DNA of 48,057 bases from Bacteroidota bacterium. Lineage in GTDB: Bacteria; Bacteroidota; Rhodothermia; Rhodothermales; JAHQVL01. Position 1 is the first letter of the stretch, and every line of letters begins with the position of its first letter. The position numbers and the translations under genes were made by a program. A model generated the notes under the pieces. The model made no database searches. It was not told where the DNA came from and worked only from the letters and a program-made list of their open reading frames with translations. Of this stretch, positions 8,558 to 16,896 are shown one piece after another. Location: NCBI GenBank assembly GCA_039111535.1, contig JBCCIM010000021.1, positions 1 through 48,057 on the forward strand, written 5' to 3'.

Positions 8558-9177
8558 GCTTGAAGTAGCTTGGCGTCGAAGGACTGAAGGCGGTCTCTTA
8601 GAAAGCGCAGGGCAGCAACCAGATGGTTCTCGACCGTTTTGATCGAGATGTCCATGACCTCCGCAATTTCTTTGTAAGAGAGGTTGGCGTATCGGCTCAG
8701 TTCAAATACTTCGCGCCGACGTGCCGGCATTTCGTTTACCCAGGTTTCGATTTTTGCCTGCATGAGCGCGCCGTGTGTGGTAGAGGCCGGGTCAGCAGAG
8801 CGCGTTGGTTCGGGGATGTGTTGCATCAACCGCTCGTGGGTTTTGTCATCGCGGATGGCATTCAGGCAGAGGTTACGTACGCTTTTGTAGAGCAGCGCCC
8901 GGATGTTTGTATCTGCTGCGGTAAGGCTACGCCGGCTCCAAAGCCGCAGAAATGCTTCCTGTACGGCATCTTGCGCGCGCACCTCATCTTGCAAGAACCG
9001 CGAGGCATAGTAGTGCAGTTCTTCGTAGTGCTGTCTATACAAATTGGTGTAGTGCTGCTCAGACAGCACTGCATGTTTTTGGGACAACGCTTCAGGTGGG
9101 TGCTGATTGACAAGAATACCGAGCGCCGGCTTCATCGGCCTGACTGTATACTCCGCTGGCTTCAGGATGGTCTCCAT
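8554..9177 (-). CDS. ECF sigma factor, FecI-like (Bacteroidota type)
   Basis: A 207-residue sigma-70 family protein from the ATG at 9177; an in-frame ATG at 9204 would add 9 residues. Region 2 is seen in YYASRFLQDEVRAQDAVQEAFLRLW and region 4 in VFELSRYANLSYKEIAEVMDISIKTVENHL, the Bacteroidota ECF signature. It is 4-bp coupled to the FecR gene and lies downstream of DUF4249 and a TonB receptor carrying an STN domain. The likely circuit is that substrate at the receptor signals through FecR to release this sigma factor, which transcribes the operon. The N-terminal extension of about 35 residues before region 2 is unusual. Confidence 0.92.
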   Translation of the reverse strand: METILKPAEYTVRPMKPALGILVNQHPPEALSQKHAVLSEQHYTNLYRQHYEELHYYASRFLQDEVRAQDAVQEAFLRLWSRRSLTAADTNIRALLYKSVRNLCLNAIRDDKTHERLMQHIPEPTRSADPASTTHGALMQAKIETWVNEMPARRREVFELSRYANLSYKEIAEVMDISIKTVENHLVAALRFLRDRLQSFDAKLLQA

Positions 9178-9220
9178 AGCGATTGTTCGGTTTCCGCGTA
9201 GCATCTGCTAAAGAGGGGGA

Positions 9221-10252
9221 TTATCGCTCCTGGACGTGAATCCAGATTGCAGGATGCATGCCGGCAAACACGCCAATGTTGTTGCTCATATTGGTCTTGA
9301 TTCGCACAGCTTCTGCAAAAGGGTTTTGTAACGATTCGTTTTGCAGTTTCAGCGTGCGGTGGTAATCATGGAATGATTGGGTGACGGTTGAAAACTCGAT
9401 CACCTGCTGGCACTGGAGTTCTGGCGGCGAATTGGTGCTGGCGCCACAAATGTCGTCAGCTACCTCGATTACAATTTCTTTGCGCTCGCCATCGAAAAAT
9501 GCATCACTGAATGTGATGCCATCATCCTGGATCTGGGATGGATTGTTGTCGCCAATCAAGTCGTCGGGGTCGGCGCCAAACAGGTCGTCTTGAAGATTGG
9601 AAACAAGCTCAAAACCTGAGGTTGTAGAGATGATGAAGGTGGTTAACGTATCGATGGTCCGGTAGTGATGTCTGAGGTTGTAGTAGTTGTCCTCGCCGGC
9701 CGGATCGTCAAATACAATGCGGATTTCACCACGAACACCCAGTTCGTCACTGGCCGTTTGAGGCGTATAGACGGCTTCCTGTATGGCAACAGGCGCAGGA
9801 ATATGATCTGTACCCGTAACCGTTTCATAGCCTTCAGCGCTTACTTCTACGCTATACGTTTGGCCAGCGACCGGCCGGAACGTTTTCGATTTGTAGCGCG
9901 CTACCAGTCGGTTACTTTCATTGTTGCCGGGAGAATCAGTCGGCAGCGGCGTAAGGATAAAGCCACCATTCAGCCAAAATAAATCTTTATAAGGCAGCAC
10001 TTCGAGCACCTCGCCATCAGCAAGAACGGCTACCCTGGCGTTGGTAACGGCCTGCGGTTTGTTACTCCCAATGAGCGGCGCATTGGTGTTTACGTAGACT
10101 TCGATGAGGCTATCTGGCTGGAAAATACCATTCACCACAAGCGCAGGTTCTGGTTCTGGCAAGCTGGCTTCAAGGATGAAGTCTTCCTGGCAGCCCATGC
10201 TACCGATTGTGATTGCCAACAGGCCTATAAATGCAAAACGTTGAAAGCTCAT
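9221..10252 (-). CDS. DUF4249 lipoprotein
   Basis: A 343-residue lipoprotein. The signal peptide ends GSMGC-QEDF with lipidation at C21. It is followed by the family's opening pattern (PEPEPALVVNGIFQPDSLIEVYV), in which a hydrophobic strand leads into a beta-sandwich. DUF4249 proteins accompany TonB receptors in Bacteroidota, and no function has been demonstrated that I know of. The ATG lies 3 bp after the receptor stop codon, so the two are co-translated. It probably sits at the outer membrane as a receptor accessory. Confidence 0.9.
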   Translation of the reverse strand: MSFQRFAFIGLLAITIGSMGCQEDFILEASLPEPEPALVVNGIFQPDSLIEVYVNTNAPLIGSNKPQAVTNARVAVLADGEVLEVLPYKDLFWLNGGFILTPLPTDSPGNNESNRLVARYKSKTFRPVAGQTYSVEVSAEGYETVTGTDHIPAPVAIQEAVYTPQTASDELGVRGEIRIVFDDPAGEDNYYNLRHHYRTIDTLTTFIISTTSGFELVSNLQDDLFGADPDDLIGDNNPSQIQDDGITFSDAFFDGERKEIVIEVADDICGASTNSPPELQCQQVIEFSTVTQSFHDYHRTLKLQNESLQNPFAEAVRIKTNMSNNIGVFAGMHPAIWIHVQER

Positions 10253-10255
10253 ATC

Positions 10256-12922
10256 TTAAAATTCGAAAGCGTAGCTGAAAGAGGGCAGGAAGGGAAAAAG
10301 GCTGGCTTGTTTGAGCACAAACTCCGTGTCATCCACAAAGCCACCCCCACTTTCACCAAGGTTCTCTTCTACAAAAATGAAGTACGGATTGCGCCGGTTG
10401 TAGGTGTTGTAGGCACCAAGCGTGAGTACATGGTTACCCCGCGGAGTTGGCCATGTAAAGTTGGCGCCAATGTCCAGGCGGTGGTAAGCCTGCATCCGGT
10501 ACCCGTTGCGTGGACCTACGCGTTCAGCGTCTATGTTGGTTGCCTCGATAAGACTGTCGTAGGTGATATTCGAAATAACACCGGGACTGAAGCGCGCTGT
10601 GCTGATGGTGACCGCTGCGCCTGTGCCGTAGACCCATGAGCCGGATAAGCTGAGGCGGTCGGAAAGGTGGTGCACTAGGGTAAGTGCTACGTCGTGCCGC
10701 CTGTCGTATCTAAAGGGGAAGGTCTCGCCGTTGTTTAGGTTTTCAAACGTTCGATCGGAGCGGGACAGCGTGTAACCCAGCCACCCCGTAGTGCGGCCCG
10801 TGCTTTTCTGGATAAATAGCTCGATGCCGTACGACGTCCCTTCGCCGGCTTCTACATTGTCTTGCCAGTCGTTCGACGCACCAAGAAAGTTTGCCCCTTC
10901 TTTGTACTCGATGATGTTGTCCATCGTTTTGTAGTACGCTTCAAGACTCACCTCAAAAGCATGCGATGTACTATGCGCGAGGCCAACTGTAAATTGCTCA
11001 GAACGTTGGGGCGCGACATTGTCTGTAGCCGGCACCCAAAGATCGGTGGGCAGCCCTAGTCCACTGTTCACCAGCAAGTGGATGTACTGCGACATACGGG
11101 CATACGAGGCTTTTAACGACCAGCCGGCTGCCACCCGAATCCTTGCTGCAACGCGTGGTTCAATGTCGTTATAGGTTGTACCGTTTACCGCGTACAGCGA
11201 CCCGCGGAGTCCAAGGTTGAGGCCGAGCACGCGTCCAATTTTAATATCGTCTTCTACGTAAATGGCGGCTTCCAGGGTGTTGAGATTGGAGACCGGGACG
11301 ATGAGTGTATCCTGGCGCGGGGTGTCGACAGGGCCATCGTTTAATTGCAGGGTGCCGGTGGCGAAGTTGTGGTTTGTAATCTGGGTGCCGAAGCGGATAT
11401 GATGGGCCGGCGAGGGAATAAAGTCAAAGTCGATTTTCCCGCCTATGTCTTCTACCCCCGAGTCATACAGCAGGCGGTAGCGCTCCTGGACCAATTCATT
11501 TTCGACCCTTCGAAAGCGTACGTCGTCTTGTTTCGTTTCCAGGTTGTAGCGGCTGTATAGCAGCGTGGTGTTGCTGAAGAGCTTATCTGAAAACAGATGA
11601 TTCCAGCGGATCGTGGCAATGGTGTTGCCCCAACTGATACCAAACTGGTTGCGCGGTGAGACATTCTCTCCGCTATCAAAGTCATTGACCTGCTCGTACC
11701 GATCACTGCCACCATAAACGCTGGCAAAGATGCGATCTTTCGACGAAAAGCGGTGGTTTAGTTTGCCGTTGAAGTCGAATAAGGCGTAGGCCGGATAGTC
11801 GTTGGCATCTGTGAAGGGCGCAATAAACACGTCGACGAGCGATCGCCGGCCTGAGAAAATAAACGAGGTTTGATCTTTTTTTATTGGACCCTCGAGGGTC
11901 AGGCTGCTGGCTGCCAGTCCAAGCGAAGCTGCACCCGAGAGCTCCTTCATATTGCCCTCCTTCATGCTGATGTCGATCACCGAAGAGAGCCGGCCACCGT
12001 ATCTGGCGGGGAAGCCGCCTTTGAGCAGGGTGACATCATTTAGGGCCCGGGCATGAAAAATGGAGAGAAAGCCAAACAGGTGGGAGGGGTTGTATACAGT
12101 GGCACCATCTAGTAAAAACAGGTTCTGGTCCACGCTGCCGCCTCGTACGTAAATGCCTGTGGTACCTTCGTTGCCAGATTGTACGCCCGGCAACAACTGC
12201 ACAGCGCGGAGTACATCTGGCTCCCCAAGTAAAGCCGGCATGTCCTGCACCTGTTCTACAGGGAGCCGTACCATACTCATTTGGGTCCGTTCATCTATGG
12301 AGGCTTCCACTTCTCCAATTACAACCAGGGTGTCGAGTCCCAGGGATGCGGGGGTAAGCGAGATATCCAGGGTCCGGTCCTGGTTTAAGTCAAAATCGAA
12401 CAGCTCTTTTTCATAGCCGACATAGGAGGAGACCAGCGAAACGGGGCCCTCTTTAAGGGTGAGGCTGTAGAAGCCGTATGCATTGGATGTAACGCCGGCT
12501 TCTGCATTGCGGTCATATACCGTGGCATAAAGTAGGGCCTCACCCGTACGCGCATCCCTTATAAATCCGCTGATGGTATGTTTAGATGGACTGTCAGAGG
12601 CGGGCGGTTTAAGAACAACTTTATAGGTACCTGTGGCTGTACTTTCAATGTCCAGGTTTGTATTTGCCAAAATGCAGCGGAGTACGGCTTCGACAGGGGC
12701 GTTACTGATGGCACAATTCGTCAGGAGATCCGCCACAAGCTCAGACGTAAACCCGATACCTACCTGGGTATCCAGTGACACCTGGGTTAAAGCCTCTGCT
12801 ACCGGTTTATTTTCAAAAGTATAGCTGAACAGGGTGCTGTCTGGCCTGGCCGGCGATTGTGCGCTTGCCGTTTGCAGGGCAGCAGGCATCAGCAAGAAAA
12901 TCAGGGCAAAGAGACGGTACAT
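10256..12922 (-). CDS. TonB-dependent transducer with STN domain
   Basis: An 888-residue outer-membrane receptor. I choose the ATG at 12922 because it begins the signal peptide (MYRLFALIFLLMPAA...SAQ). Domains in order: STN secretin/TonB signalling domain at about residues 30-110 (FSYTFENKPVAEALTQVS), carboxypeptidase-regulatory-like domain at about 120-200 (ISGFIRDARTGEALLYATV), plug at about 225-340 (VRGGSVDQNLFLLDGATVYNP), then a 22-strand-type barrel ending in an aromatic FEF. The STN domain marks it as a transducer for the FecR/ECF pair in the same operon. The ligand is unknown; such receptors import siderophores, glycans or peptides. Confidence 0.93.
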   Translation of the reverse strand: MYRLFALIFLLMPAALQTASAQSPARPDSTLFSYTFENKPVAEALTQVSLDTQVGIGFTSELVADLLTNCAISNAPVEAVLRCILANTNLDIESTATGTYKVVLKPPASDSPSKHTISGFIRDARTGEALLYATVYDRNAEAGVTSNAYGFYSLTLKEGPVSLVSSYVGYEKELFDFDLNQDRTLDISLTPASLGLDTLVVIGEVEASIDERTQMSMVRLPVEQVQDMPALLGEPDVLRAVQLLPGVQSGNEGTTGIYVRGGSVDQNLFLLDGATVYNPSHLFGFLSIFHARALNDVTLLKGGFPARYGGRLSSVIDISMKEGNMKELSGAASLGLAASSLTLEGPIKKDQTSFIFSGRRSLVDVFIAPFTDANDYPAYALFDFNGKLNHRFSSKDRIFASVYGGSDRYEQVNDFDSGENVSPRNQFGISWGNTIATIRWNHLFSDKLFSNTTLLYSRYNLETKQDDVRFRRVENELVQERYRLLYDSGVEDIGGKIDFDFIPSPAHHIRFGTQITNHNFATGTLQLNDGPVDTPRQDTLIVPVSNLNTLEAAIYVEDDIKIGRVLGLNLGLRGSLYAVNGTTYNDIEPRVAARIRVAAGWSLKASYARMSQYIHLLVNSGLGLPTDLWVPATDNVAPQRSEQFTVGLAHSTSHAFEVSLEAYYKTMDNIIEYKEGANFLGASNDWQDNVEAGEGTSYGIELFIQKSTGRTTGWLGYTLSRSDRTFENLNNGETFPFRYDRRHDVALTLVHHLSDRLSLSGSWVYGTGAAVTISTARFSPGVISNITYDSLIEATNIDAERVGPRNGYRMQAYHRLDIGANFTWPTPRGNHVLTLGAYNTYNRRNPYFIFVEENLGESGGGFVDDTEFVLKQASLFPFLPSFSYAFEF

Positions 12923-13111
12923 GTATTGTAATGGCAGGCGCAATTGTGCGCAATGTGTAATCAGGGTTAGTTTGGTAGTGAAACCCGTAAGTCCACAATC
13001 CCCCCTATACAAAGAATCATTTTTTTACGTTGGTGTGCAAGAGGAGAGATCAACCAATTACCCATTGTGCCGTAGAGCACCAAAGATGCATGTTTAATCC
13101 CACCTGCTGTT

Positions 13112-14080
13112 ATGCGTAATGCCCTTCGTTATTTATTGATTGGCGTGGTACTGCTGTTGATTCTAGTGCCGGCTTTTTTACTTGGTCCGTATTTTTTGCG
13201 GGTTGAGCAATTCACTGCAAACCCGGCTAAAGGCTACCACGCTGATTTCTTTCTGTACGTATCTCCGCAGGCAAAAAGTCTGGCAAAAGCCGGCAAGCCT
13301 CTAACCATCCTTGTGCAGCCCAACAATTCGGGTATCAACTCGGATGATGCTGAAGTGCACGTAAAAGATGCCCGCTGGATGGGGTTTGGCCGGCATTTCC
13401 TTGCGAACGAACTTGGGGTTGCGCTCCTTGTGCCGGCTTTTGTGCGGCCGGGGGAGGACTGGCACATCTACACCCATGCACTGGACCGGGATGTATTAAC
13501 AACCAGCCGTGCGGACCTCGGCCGGCTTGATCTGCAGTTGATTGCCATGATCGATGCAGCGCGCGCCCATCTGGAATCAAAGGGCCTTGAATCGCGGCCC
13601 AGGGTGTTGTTGCAAGGCTATTCCGCCAGTGGGATGTTTGCCAACCGGTTTACAGCATTGCACCCAGACCGTGTTATGGCAGTTGCTGCCGGCTCTCCCG
13701 GTGGCTGGCCGATTGCGCCGGTGGCATCGTCTGACGGTACATCATTGCCTTATCCTATTGGGGTGGCAGATCTCGCAACACTCACTGGAGCTGCATTCGA
13801 TAGTACAGCGTATGCCCGCGTGCCACAACTCATTGTGATGGGTGGGGAAGATGAGAACGATTCTGTGGACTATACCGATGGCTGGGACACGCCCCATGCA
13901 GCACTTGTAGATAGTTTGTTTGAAGCGGATCCGGTAGCGCGCTGGCCGCATGCGATGACACTGTACAACGCAGCCGGCACCAATGCCCGGTTTACACTGG
14001 TGCCAGGCATCGGGCACGATCGGCGGGCGCTACAGCCTTATTCGACAGCCTTTTTTGAGGAAGTATTGGGTGGATTGTAA
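13112..14080 (+). CDS. membrane-anchored alpha/beta hydrolase
   Basis: A 322-residue protein. One N-terminal anchor helix (residues 7-27, LLIGVVLLLILVPAFLLG) places the enzyme on the periplasmic side. The nucleophile elbow is GYSASG near residue 170, an Asp candidate lies in GGEDEND near 250, and the His is in GIGHD near the end. It resembles PHB-depolymerase/feruloyl-esterase-like hydrolases. It is divergent from the TonB operon (189 bp between starts) and followed 47 bp later by a second hydrolase on the same strand. The substrate is unknown. Confidence 0.82.
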   Translation: MRNALRYLLIGVVLLLILVPAFLLGPYFLRVEQFTANPAKGYHADFFLYVSPQAKSLAKAGKPLTILVQPNNSGINSDDAEVHVKDARWMGFGRHFLANELGVALLVPAFVRPGEDWHIYTHALDRDVLTTSRADLGRLDLQLIAMIDAARAHLESKGLESRPRVLLQGYSASGMFANRFTALHPDRVMAVAAGSPGGWPIAPVASSDGTSLPYPIGVADLATLTGAAFDSTAYARVPQLIVMGGEDENDSVDYTDGWDTPHAALVDSLFEADPVARWPHAMTLYNAAGTNARFTLVPGIGHDRRALQPYSTAFFEEVLGGL

Positions 14081-14127
14081 TTTGGTATGTTGTTTATGCT
14101 GAATAATCGTTCTGGCAGGTTATACTT

Positions 14128-15180
14128 ATGCTTTATTGGTGCCGGCTAAATTTTATGCTACTTGCATTTCTGTTAGTATTTCTGATTCCAGAGGATGGAT
14201 ACGCGCAGTTTACGCAACCCGTAGAACCTCGATATCCAGATGTTGGCGCAGTTGCTTATGCGCCGGCCGATCCCGAAGGTTCGCGCGGTCATCTGCTAGA
14301 TCTATATTTACCTGGTGATGCAGCCAGCCCTGCACCCGTTGTCATCTATACGGGCGGTTCTGCGTGGTTTTCTGATGATACCAAAGTAGCTGCTCGTAAT
14401 GTATTGTTTCGATTTAGCTCTCAAGGGTATGTAGTAGCCGGGGTTTCCATTCGTGCGAGTACGCAGGCGAAGTTTCCTGCGCAAGTCCACGACATTAAAG
14501 CCGCTATCCGCTGGATTCGCACCCATGCCGCCAAGTACAACATCGATCCAAACAAAATTGCCATTATGGGTGACAGTTCGGGCGGATGGGCGAGCGTTAT
14601 GGCGGCTGTTACGGGCGATGTGCCTGCATTGGAGGGTGACCTGGGCGAAACAGGCGTGTCGAGTGCCGTGCAGGCTGCAATAGCGTTCTACCCACCAACA
14701 AATTTTCTGGAGATGGATAACTGGGCGGTCCGACCCTGCAAACCCGGATTAGCCATGGGAGAAGGGTTTCGGACAGGCGAGTTTTGCCATGATGATCCTT
14801 CGTCACCTGAATCGAGTTTGATTGGTTGTCCGATTCAGGACTGTCCGGCGAAAACGTTGGAAGCAGATCCGGCTGCGTACATTTCACCGGCGGACCCGCC
14901 CATCATGATTCTGCATGGTCAATCAGATTTGCTCGTACCACATCACCAGGGGGAGCGCCTTTACATGGCGCTGAACAAAGCATGTAACGAGGCTGTGTTT
15001 GTTAGTTTGCCGCTGGCCGGCCACGGTCCTGTGAAAGCATTTCTGCAGCAAGATGAGGTTCGTGCTGGCGCGACAATGCGTCGTACACAAAAAGAGGGCT
15101 GCATCGCCTCAGCGCCAGCGTTGGTCACACCGGACTGGCAAATGATCTACGATTTTCTAGAAACGCACTTGAAGGATTGA
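14128..15180 (+). CDS. secreted alpha/beta hydrolase, BD-FAE/carboxylesterase-like
   Basis: A 350-residue protein with an N-terminal signal (LLAFLLVFLIPEDGYAQ). It has the carboxylesterase/BD-FAE layout. The oxyanion region is YTGGSAW near residue 75, where the family usually has HGGxW, so the His is replaced by T. The nucleophile elbow GDSSGG is near 150, the Asp in HGQSD near 272, and the His in LAGHGP near 297. Several cysteines (CKPG, CHDD, CPIQDC) suggest disulfides in the insert. It probably acts on ester-linked plant or algal polymers or their fragments. It is tandem with the preceding hydrolase and convergent with the LacI gene (29 bp). Confidence 0.85.
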   Translation: MLYWCRLNFMLLAFLLVFLIPEDGYAQFTQPVEPRYPDVGAVAYAPADPEGSRGHLLDLYLPGDAASPAPVVIYTGGSAWFSDDTKVAARNVLFRFSSQGYVVAGVSIRASTQAKFPAQVHDIKAAIRWIRTHAAKYNIDPNKIAIMGDSSGGWASVMAAVTGDVPALEGDLGETGVSSAVQAAIAFYPPTNFLEMDNWAVRPCKPGLAMGEGFRTGEFCHDDPSSPESSLIGCPIQDCPAKTLEADPAAYISPADPPIMILHGQSDLLVPHHQGERLYMALNKACNEAVFVSLPLAGHGPVKAFLQQDEVRAGATMRRTQKEGCIASAPALVTPDWQMIYDFLETHLKD

Positions 15181-15209
15181 GCGGCTTTGGGATGGTTGCT
15201 CGGGCCCAG

Positions 15210-16205
15210 TTACAAAGCTTTTACAGAGTCCAATTCGATCAGGGACGTTTTGATTTTGGCATCGATTACCGTATCGGAATAGTCCTCAATGAGTCCGATG
15301 AGAATGTGCGCGGCCTTTTCGCCAACCTGGTAGCCCGTGTGCAAGAGGTGGGTTACGTTTGGGTAGAGAAATAGTGGGGCCTGCCCGTCGCTAATGGCAA
15401 TCAAAGAGCACGTCTCCGGAATGCTGTATCCACGTTGGTTGAGGAAATGGTGGGTCCAAACCAACAACTCATCCGACATCGTGAAAAAAGCCGTTGCATA
15501 CTCAATTTTGGATAAAGACTGCTGCATTTTTGTCGCATCAGGGATCGATATGATGCGTTTTTGAGAGAGCGGAATGCCGTTATGAGCATGTGCTTCGCGA
15601 AAGCCACGAATCCGCTCTCGGCTGATGGCCATTTTAGTGTCGGCAAAAATGCCAACAATTTCTTTGTGTCCTTTCTGAATCAGGTAGTTGGTTGCTTTAA
15701 AGGCTGCTTCCTGATCGTCAATGTTTACCGTAGAAAAGGCGTCGTTTTCGATGAGTTTATCGAAGAGCACCACTGGAATTTCGTTGTTTTGCAGGGGGGC
15801 CAGATGTGAGAGATTGTTTGTCTCTGTGCTCACCGATAGCAAAACCCCATCAACAGAAAGGTTCAGGCAATACTGGATCAGTTGCTTTTCTTTCCACAAT
15901 GAATTGTCGGATTGCAGCACGATCAGGGAGTAGTCTTTGGCTTCCACAACCTTATTTATGCCATTCATAAGAGAGGGCATAAAAAACATATTCATTTCTG
16001 GCATAATCAGGGCGATCAGCTTCGAGTGCCTGGACCGCAAATACTTGGCTCGCAGGTTAGGGATGTAGTTCATGCCCTGTGCAACATCTTTGACGCGTTG
16101 TTTGGTTGCGTCGCTAATATCCGGATGGCCGGCGAGTGCCCTTGATACGGTAGAAGGAGAGAGGCCGAGGAGCTTCGCGAGGTCTTTTAAAGTGGTTCTT
16201 TTCAT
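15210..16205 (-). CDS. LacI-family transcriptional regulator
   Basis: A 331-residue regulator starting at the ATG at 16205; a TTG two codons upstream is possible. The HTH is TLKDLAKLLGLSPSTVSRAL with a hinge helix at LRAKYLRSR, followed by a periplasmic-binding-protein-like effector domain (about residues 60-331, including the typical VDGVLLSVSTET and DGQAPLFLYPNVT). It is divergent from the sugar operon beginning at 16614. Three palindromes of LacI type lie 110-150 bp upstream of its start, so it probably represses that operon and itself. The effector is probably a sugar handled by the operon. Confidence 0.93.
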   Translation of the reverse strand: MKRTTLKDLAKLLGLSPSTVSRALAGHPDISDATKQRVKDVAQGMNYIPNLRAKYLRSRHSKLIALIMPEMNMFFMPSLMNGINKVVEAKDYSLIVLQSDNSLWKEKQLIQYCLNLSVDGVLLSVSTETNNLSHLAPLQNNEIPVVLFDKLIENDAFSTVNIDDQEAAFKATNYLIQKGHKEIVGIFADTKMAISRERIRGFREAHAHNGIPLSQKRIISIPDATKMQQSLSKIEYATAFFTMSDELLVWTHHFLNQRGYSIPETCSLIAISDGQAPLFLYPNVTHLLHTGYQVGEKAAHILIGLIEDYSDTVIDAKIKTSLIELDSVKAL

Positions 16206-16316
16206 GCCCAAAAAAGTAGTTGGCCAGGTTAGGTTGAGGCAAAATTGTGGTCGAAACAGGATGGCGGTATTCCTAAAGTTCGACAGATATTTAGTTTTCT
16301 ATAAAAAGTTATCCAC

Positions 16317-16357
16317 AGAAAACGTTTGCACAAACGTTTGCAACGGAAGCGCTTCCG
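16317..16357. promoter_or_regulatory. LacI-type operator cluster
   Basis: Three palindromes with a CpG centre lie side by side: AAACGTTT (16320-16327), CAAACGTTTG (16331-16340) and CGGAAGCGCTTCCG (16344-16357, perfect 14 bp). The first two fit the general AAACGTTT-type LacI-family operator. Centres are about 12 and 15 bp apart. They lie in the 408-bp gap between the LacI gene and the receptor remnant. A further small palindrome GCAATTATTGC is at 16471-16481. Nothing else is recognised in the gap. Confidence 0.75.
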
Positions 16358-16613
16358 AAATGCTCTTGAATTAAAATAATGTTAGAAGTACCATGGTGAC
16401 AATTCAAGTGATCAGTCCATTTTTCGATAAAAATGTGCAAACAACTTTGCGAAAGTACTGAATTTATCCCGCAATTATTGCAGGTAAAAGAACTTGTTTA
16501 ATTATCGGCACAACGCTTTGCACCTGAAAAGCACGAAAAACGCCGTGCATGCAAACTGGGCAATACACTCCACCAATGTGCCACGATTTTTTAATGACCA
16601 TACCAAGAGCACG

Positions 16614-16868
16614 ATGAAAAAGAATTTGGTCCTAGCATTTACTTCTATCATGATGTGGGTTCTGCCAATGAGCGCGTTTGCGCAGCAGGACTACACGATC
16701 TCGGGCGTTGTCTCCGATGCTGATGGGGCGCCACTGGCCGGCGCTACCATTCGCGTTGACGGAACGACCTCGGGTGCTGCCACGGATCTCGATGGCGCGT
16801 ACGTTTTTAATTTCACGGGCCAGAGGGCTGGCAATGTAGCGCTGAAACATTGCAGGCCCTCTCTCTAA
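16614..16868 (+). pseudogene. truncated SusC-type TonB receptor (N-terminal remnant)
   Basis: An 84-residue reading frame. It starts exactly like a SusC-family receptor: signal peptide MKKNLVLAFTSIMMWVLPMSAFAQ, then the carboxypeptidase-regulatory-like strand pattern YTISGVVSDADGAPLAGATI and DGTTSGAATDLDGAYVF. Family resemblance stops near residue 67. The last 17 residues are unrelated and the frame ends at a TAA. The remaining roughly 900 residues of plug and barrel, and any SusD partner, are absent. The break coincides with a hairpin at 16824-16860. It leads the symporter-hydrolase-kinase operon and follows the LacI operators, where an intact susC would be expected. Either a genomic deletion or an assembly collapse could explain it. 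Confidence 0.75.
16824..16860 (+). other. stem-loop at the receptor break point
   Basis: AGGGCTGGCAATGT (16824-16837) pairs with ACATTGCAGGCCCT (16847-16860) at 12 of 14 positions around a 9-nt loop. No T-tract follows. It may be an intergenic processing or attenuator stem that once followed the lost receptor/SusD genes. Confidence 0.6.
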
Positions 16869-16896
16869 GGCTATTAACCCATTACGCGCAATTGGT

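Noticed and set aside
7764-8642. Long plus-strand open frame of 292 codons opposite the FecR gene
   Set aside because: It lies antisense to a clear FecR protein, has Ser/Thr/Ala-rich sequence without domain character, and no SD. It is a shadow of the coding strand.
8623-9201. Plus-strand frame of 192 codons opposite the ECF sigma gene
   Set aside because: Antisense to conserved sigma regions 2 and 4, with no protein-like features.
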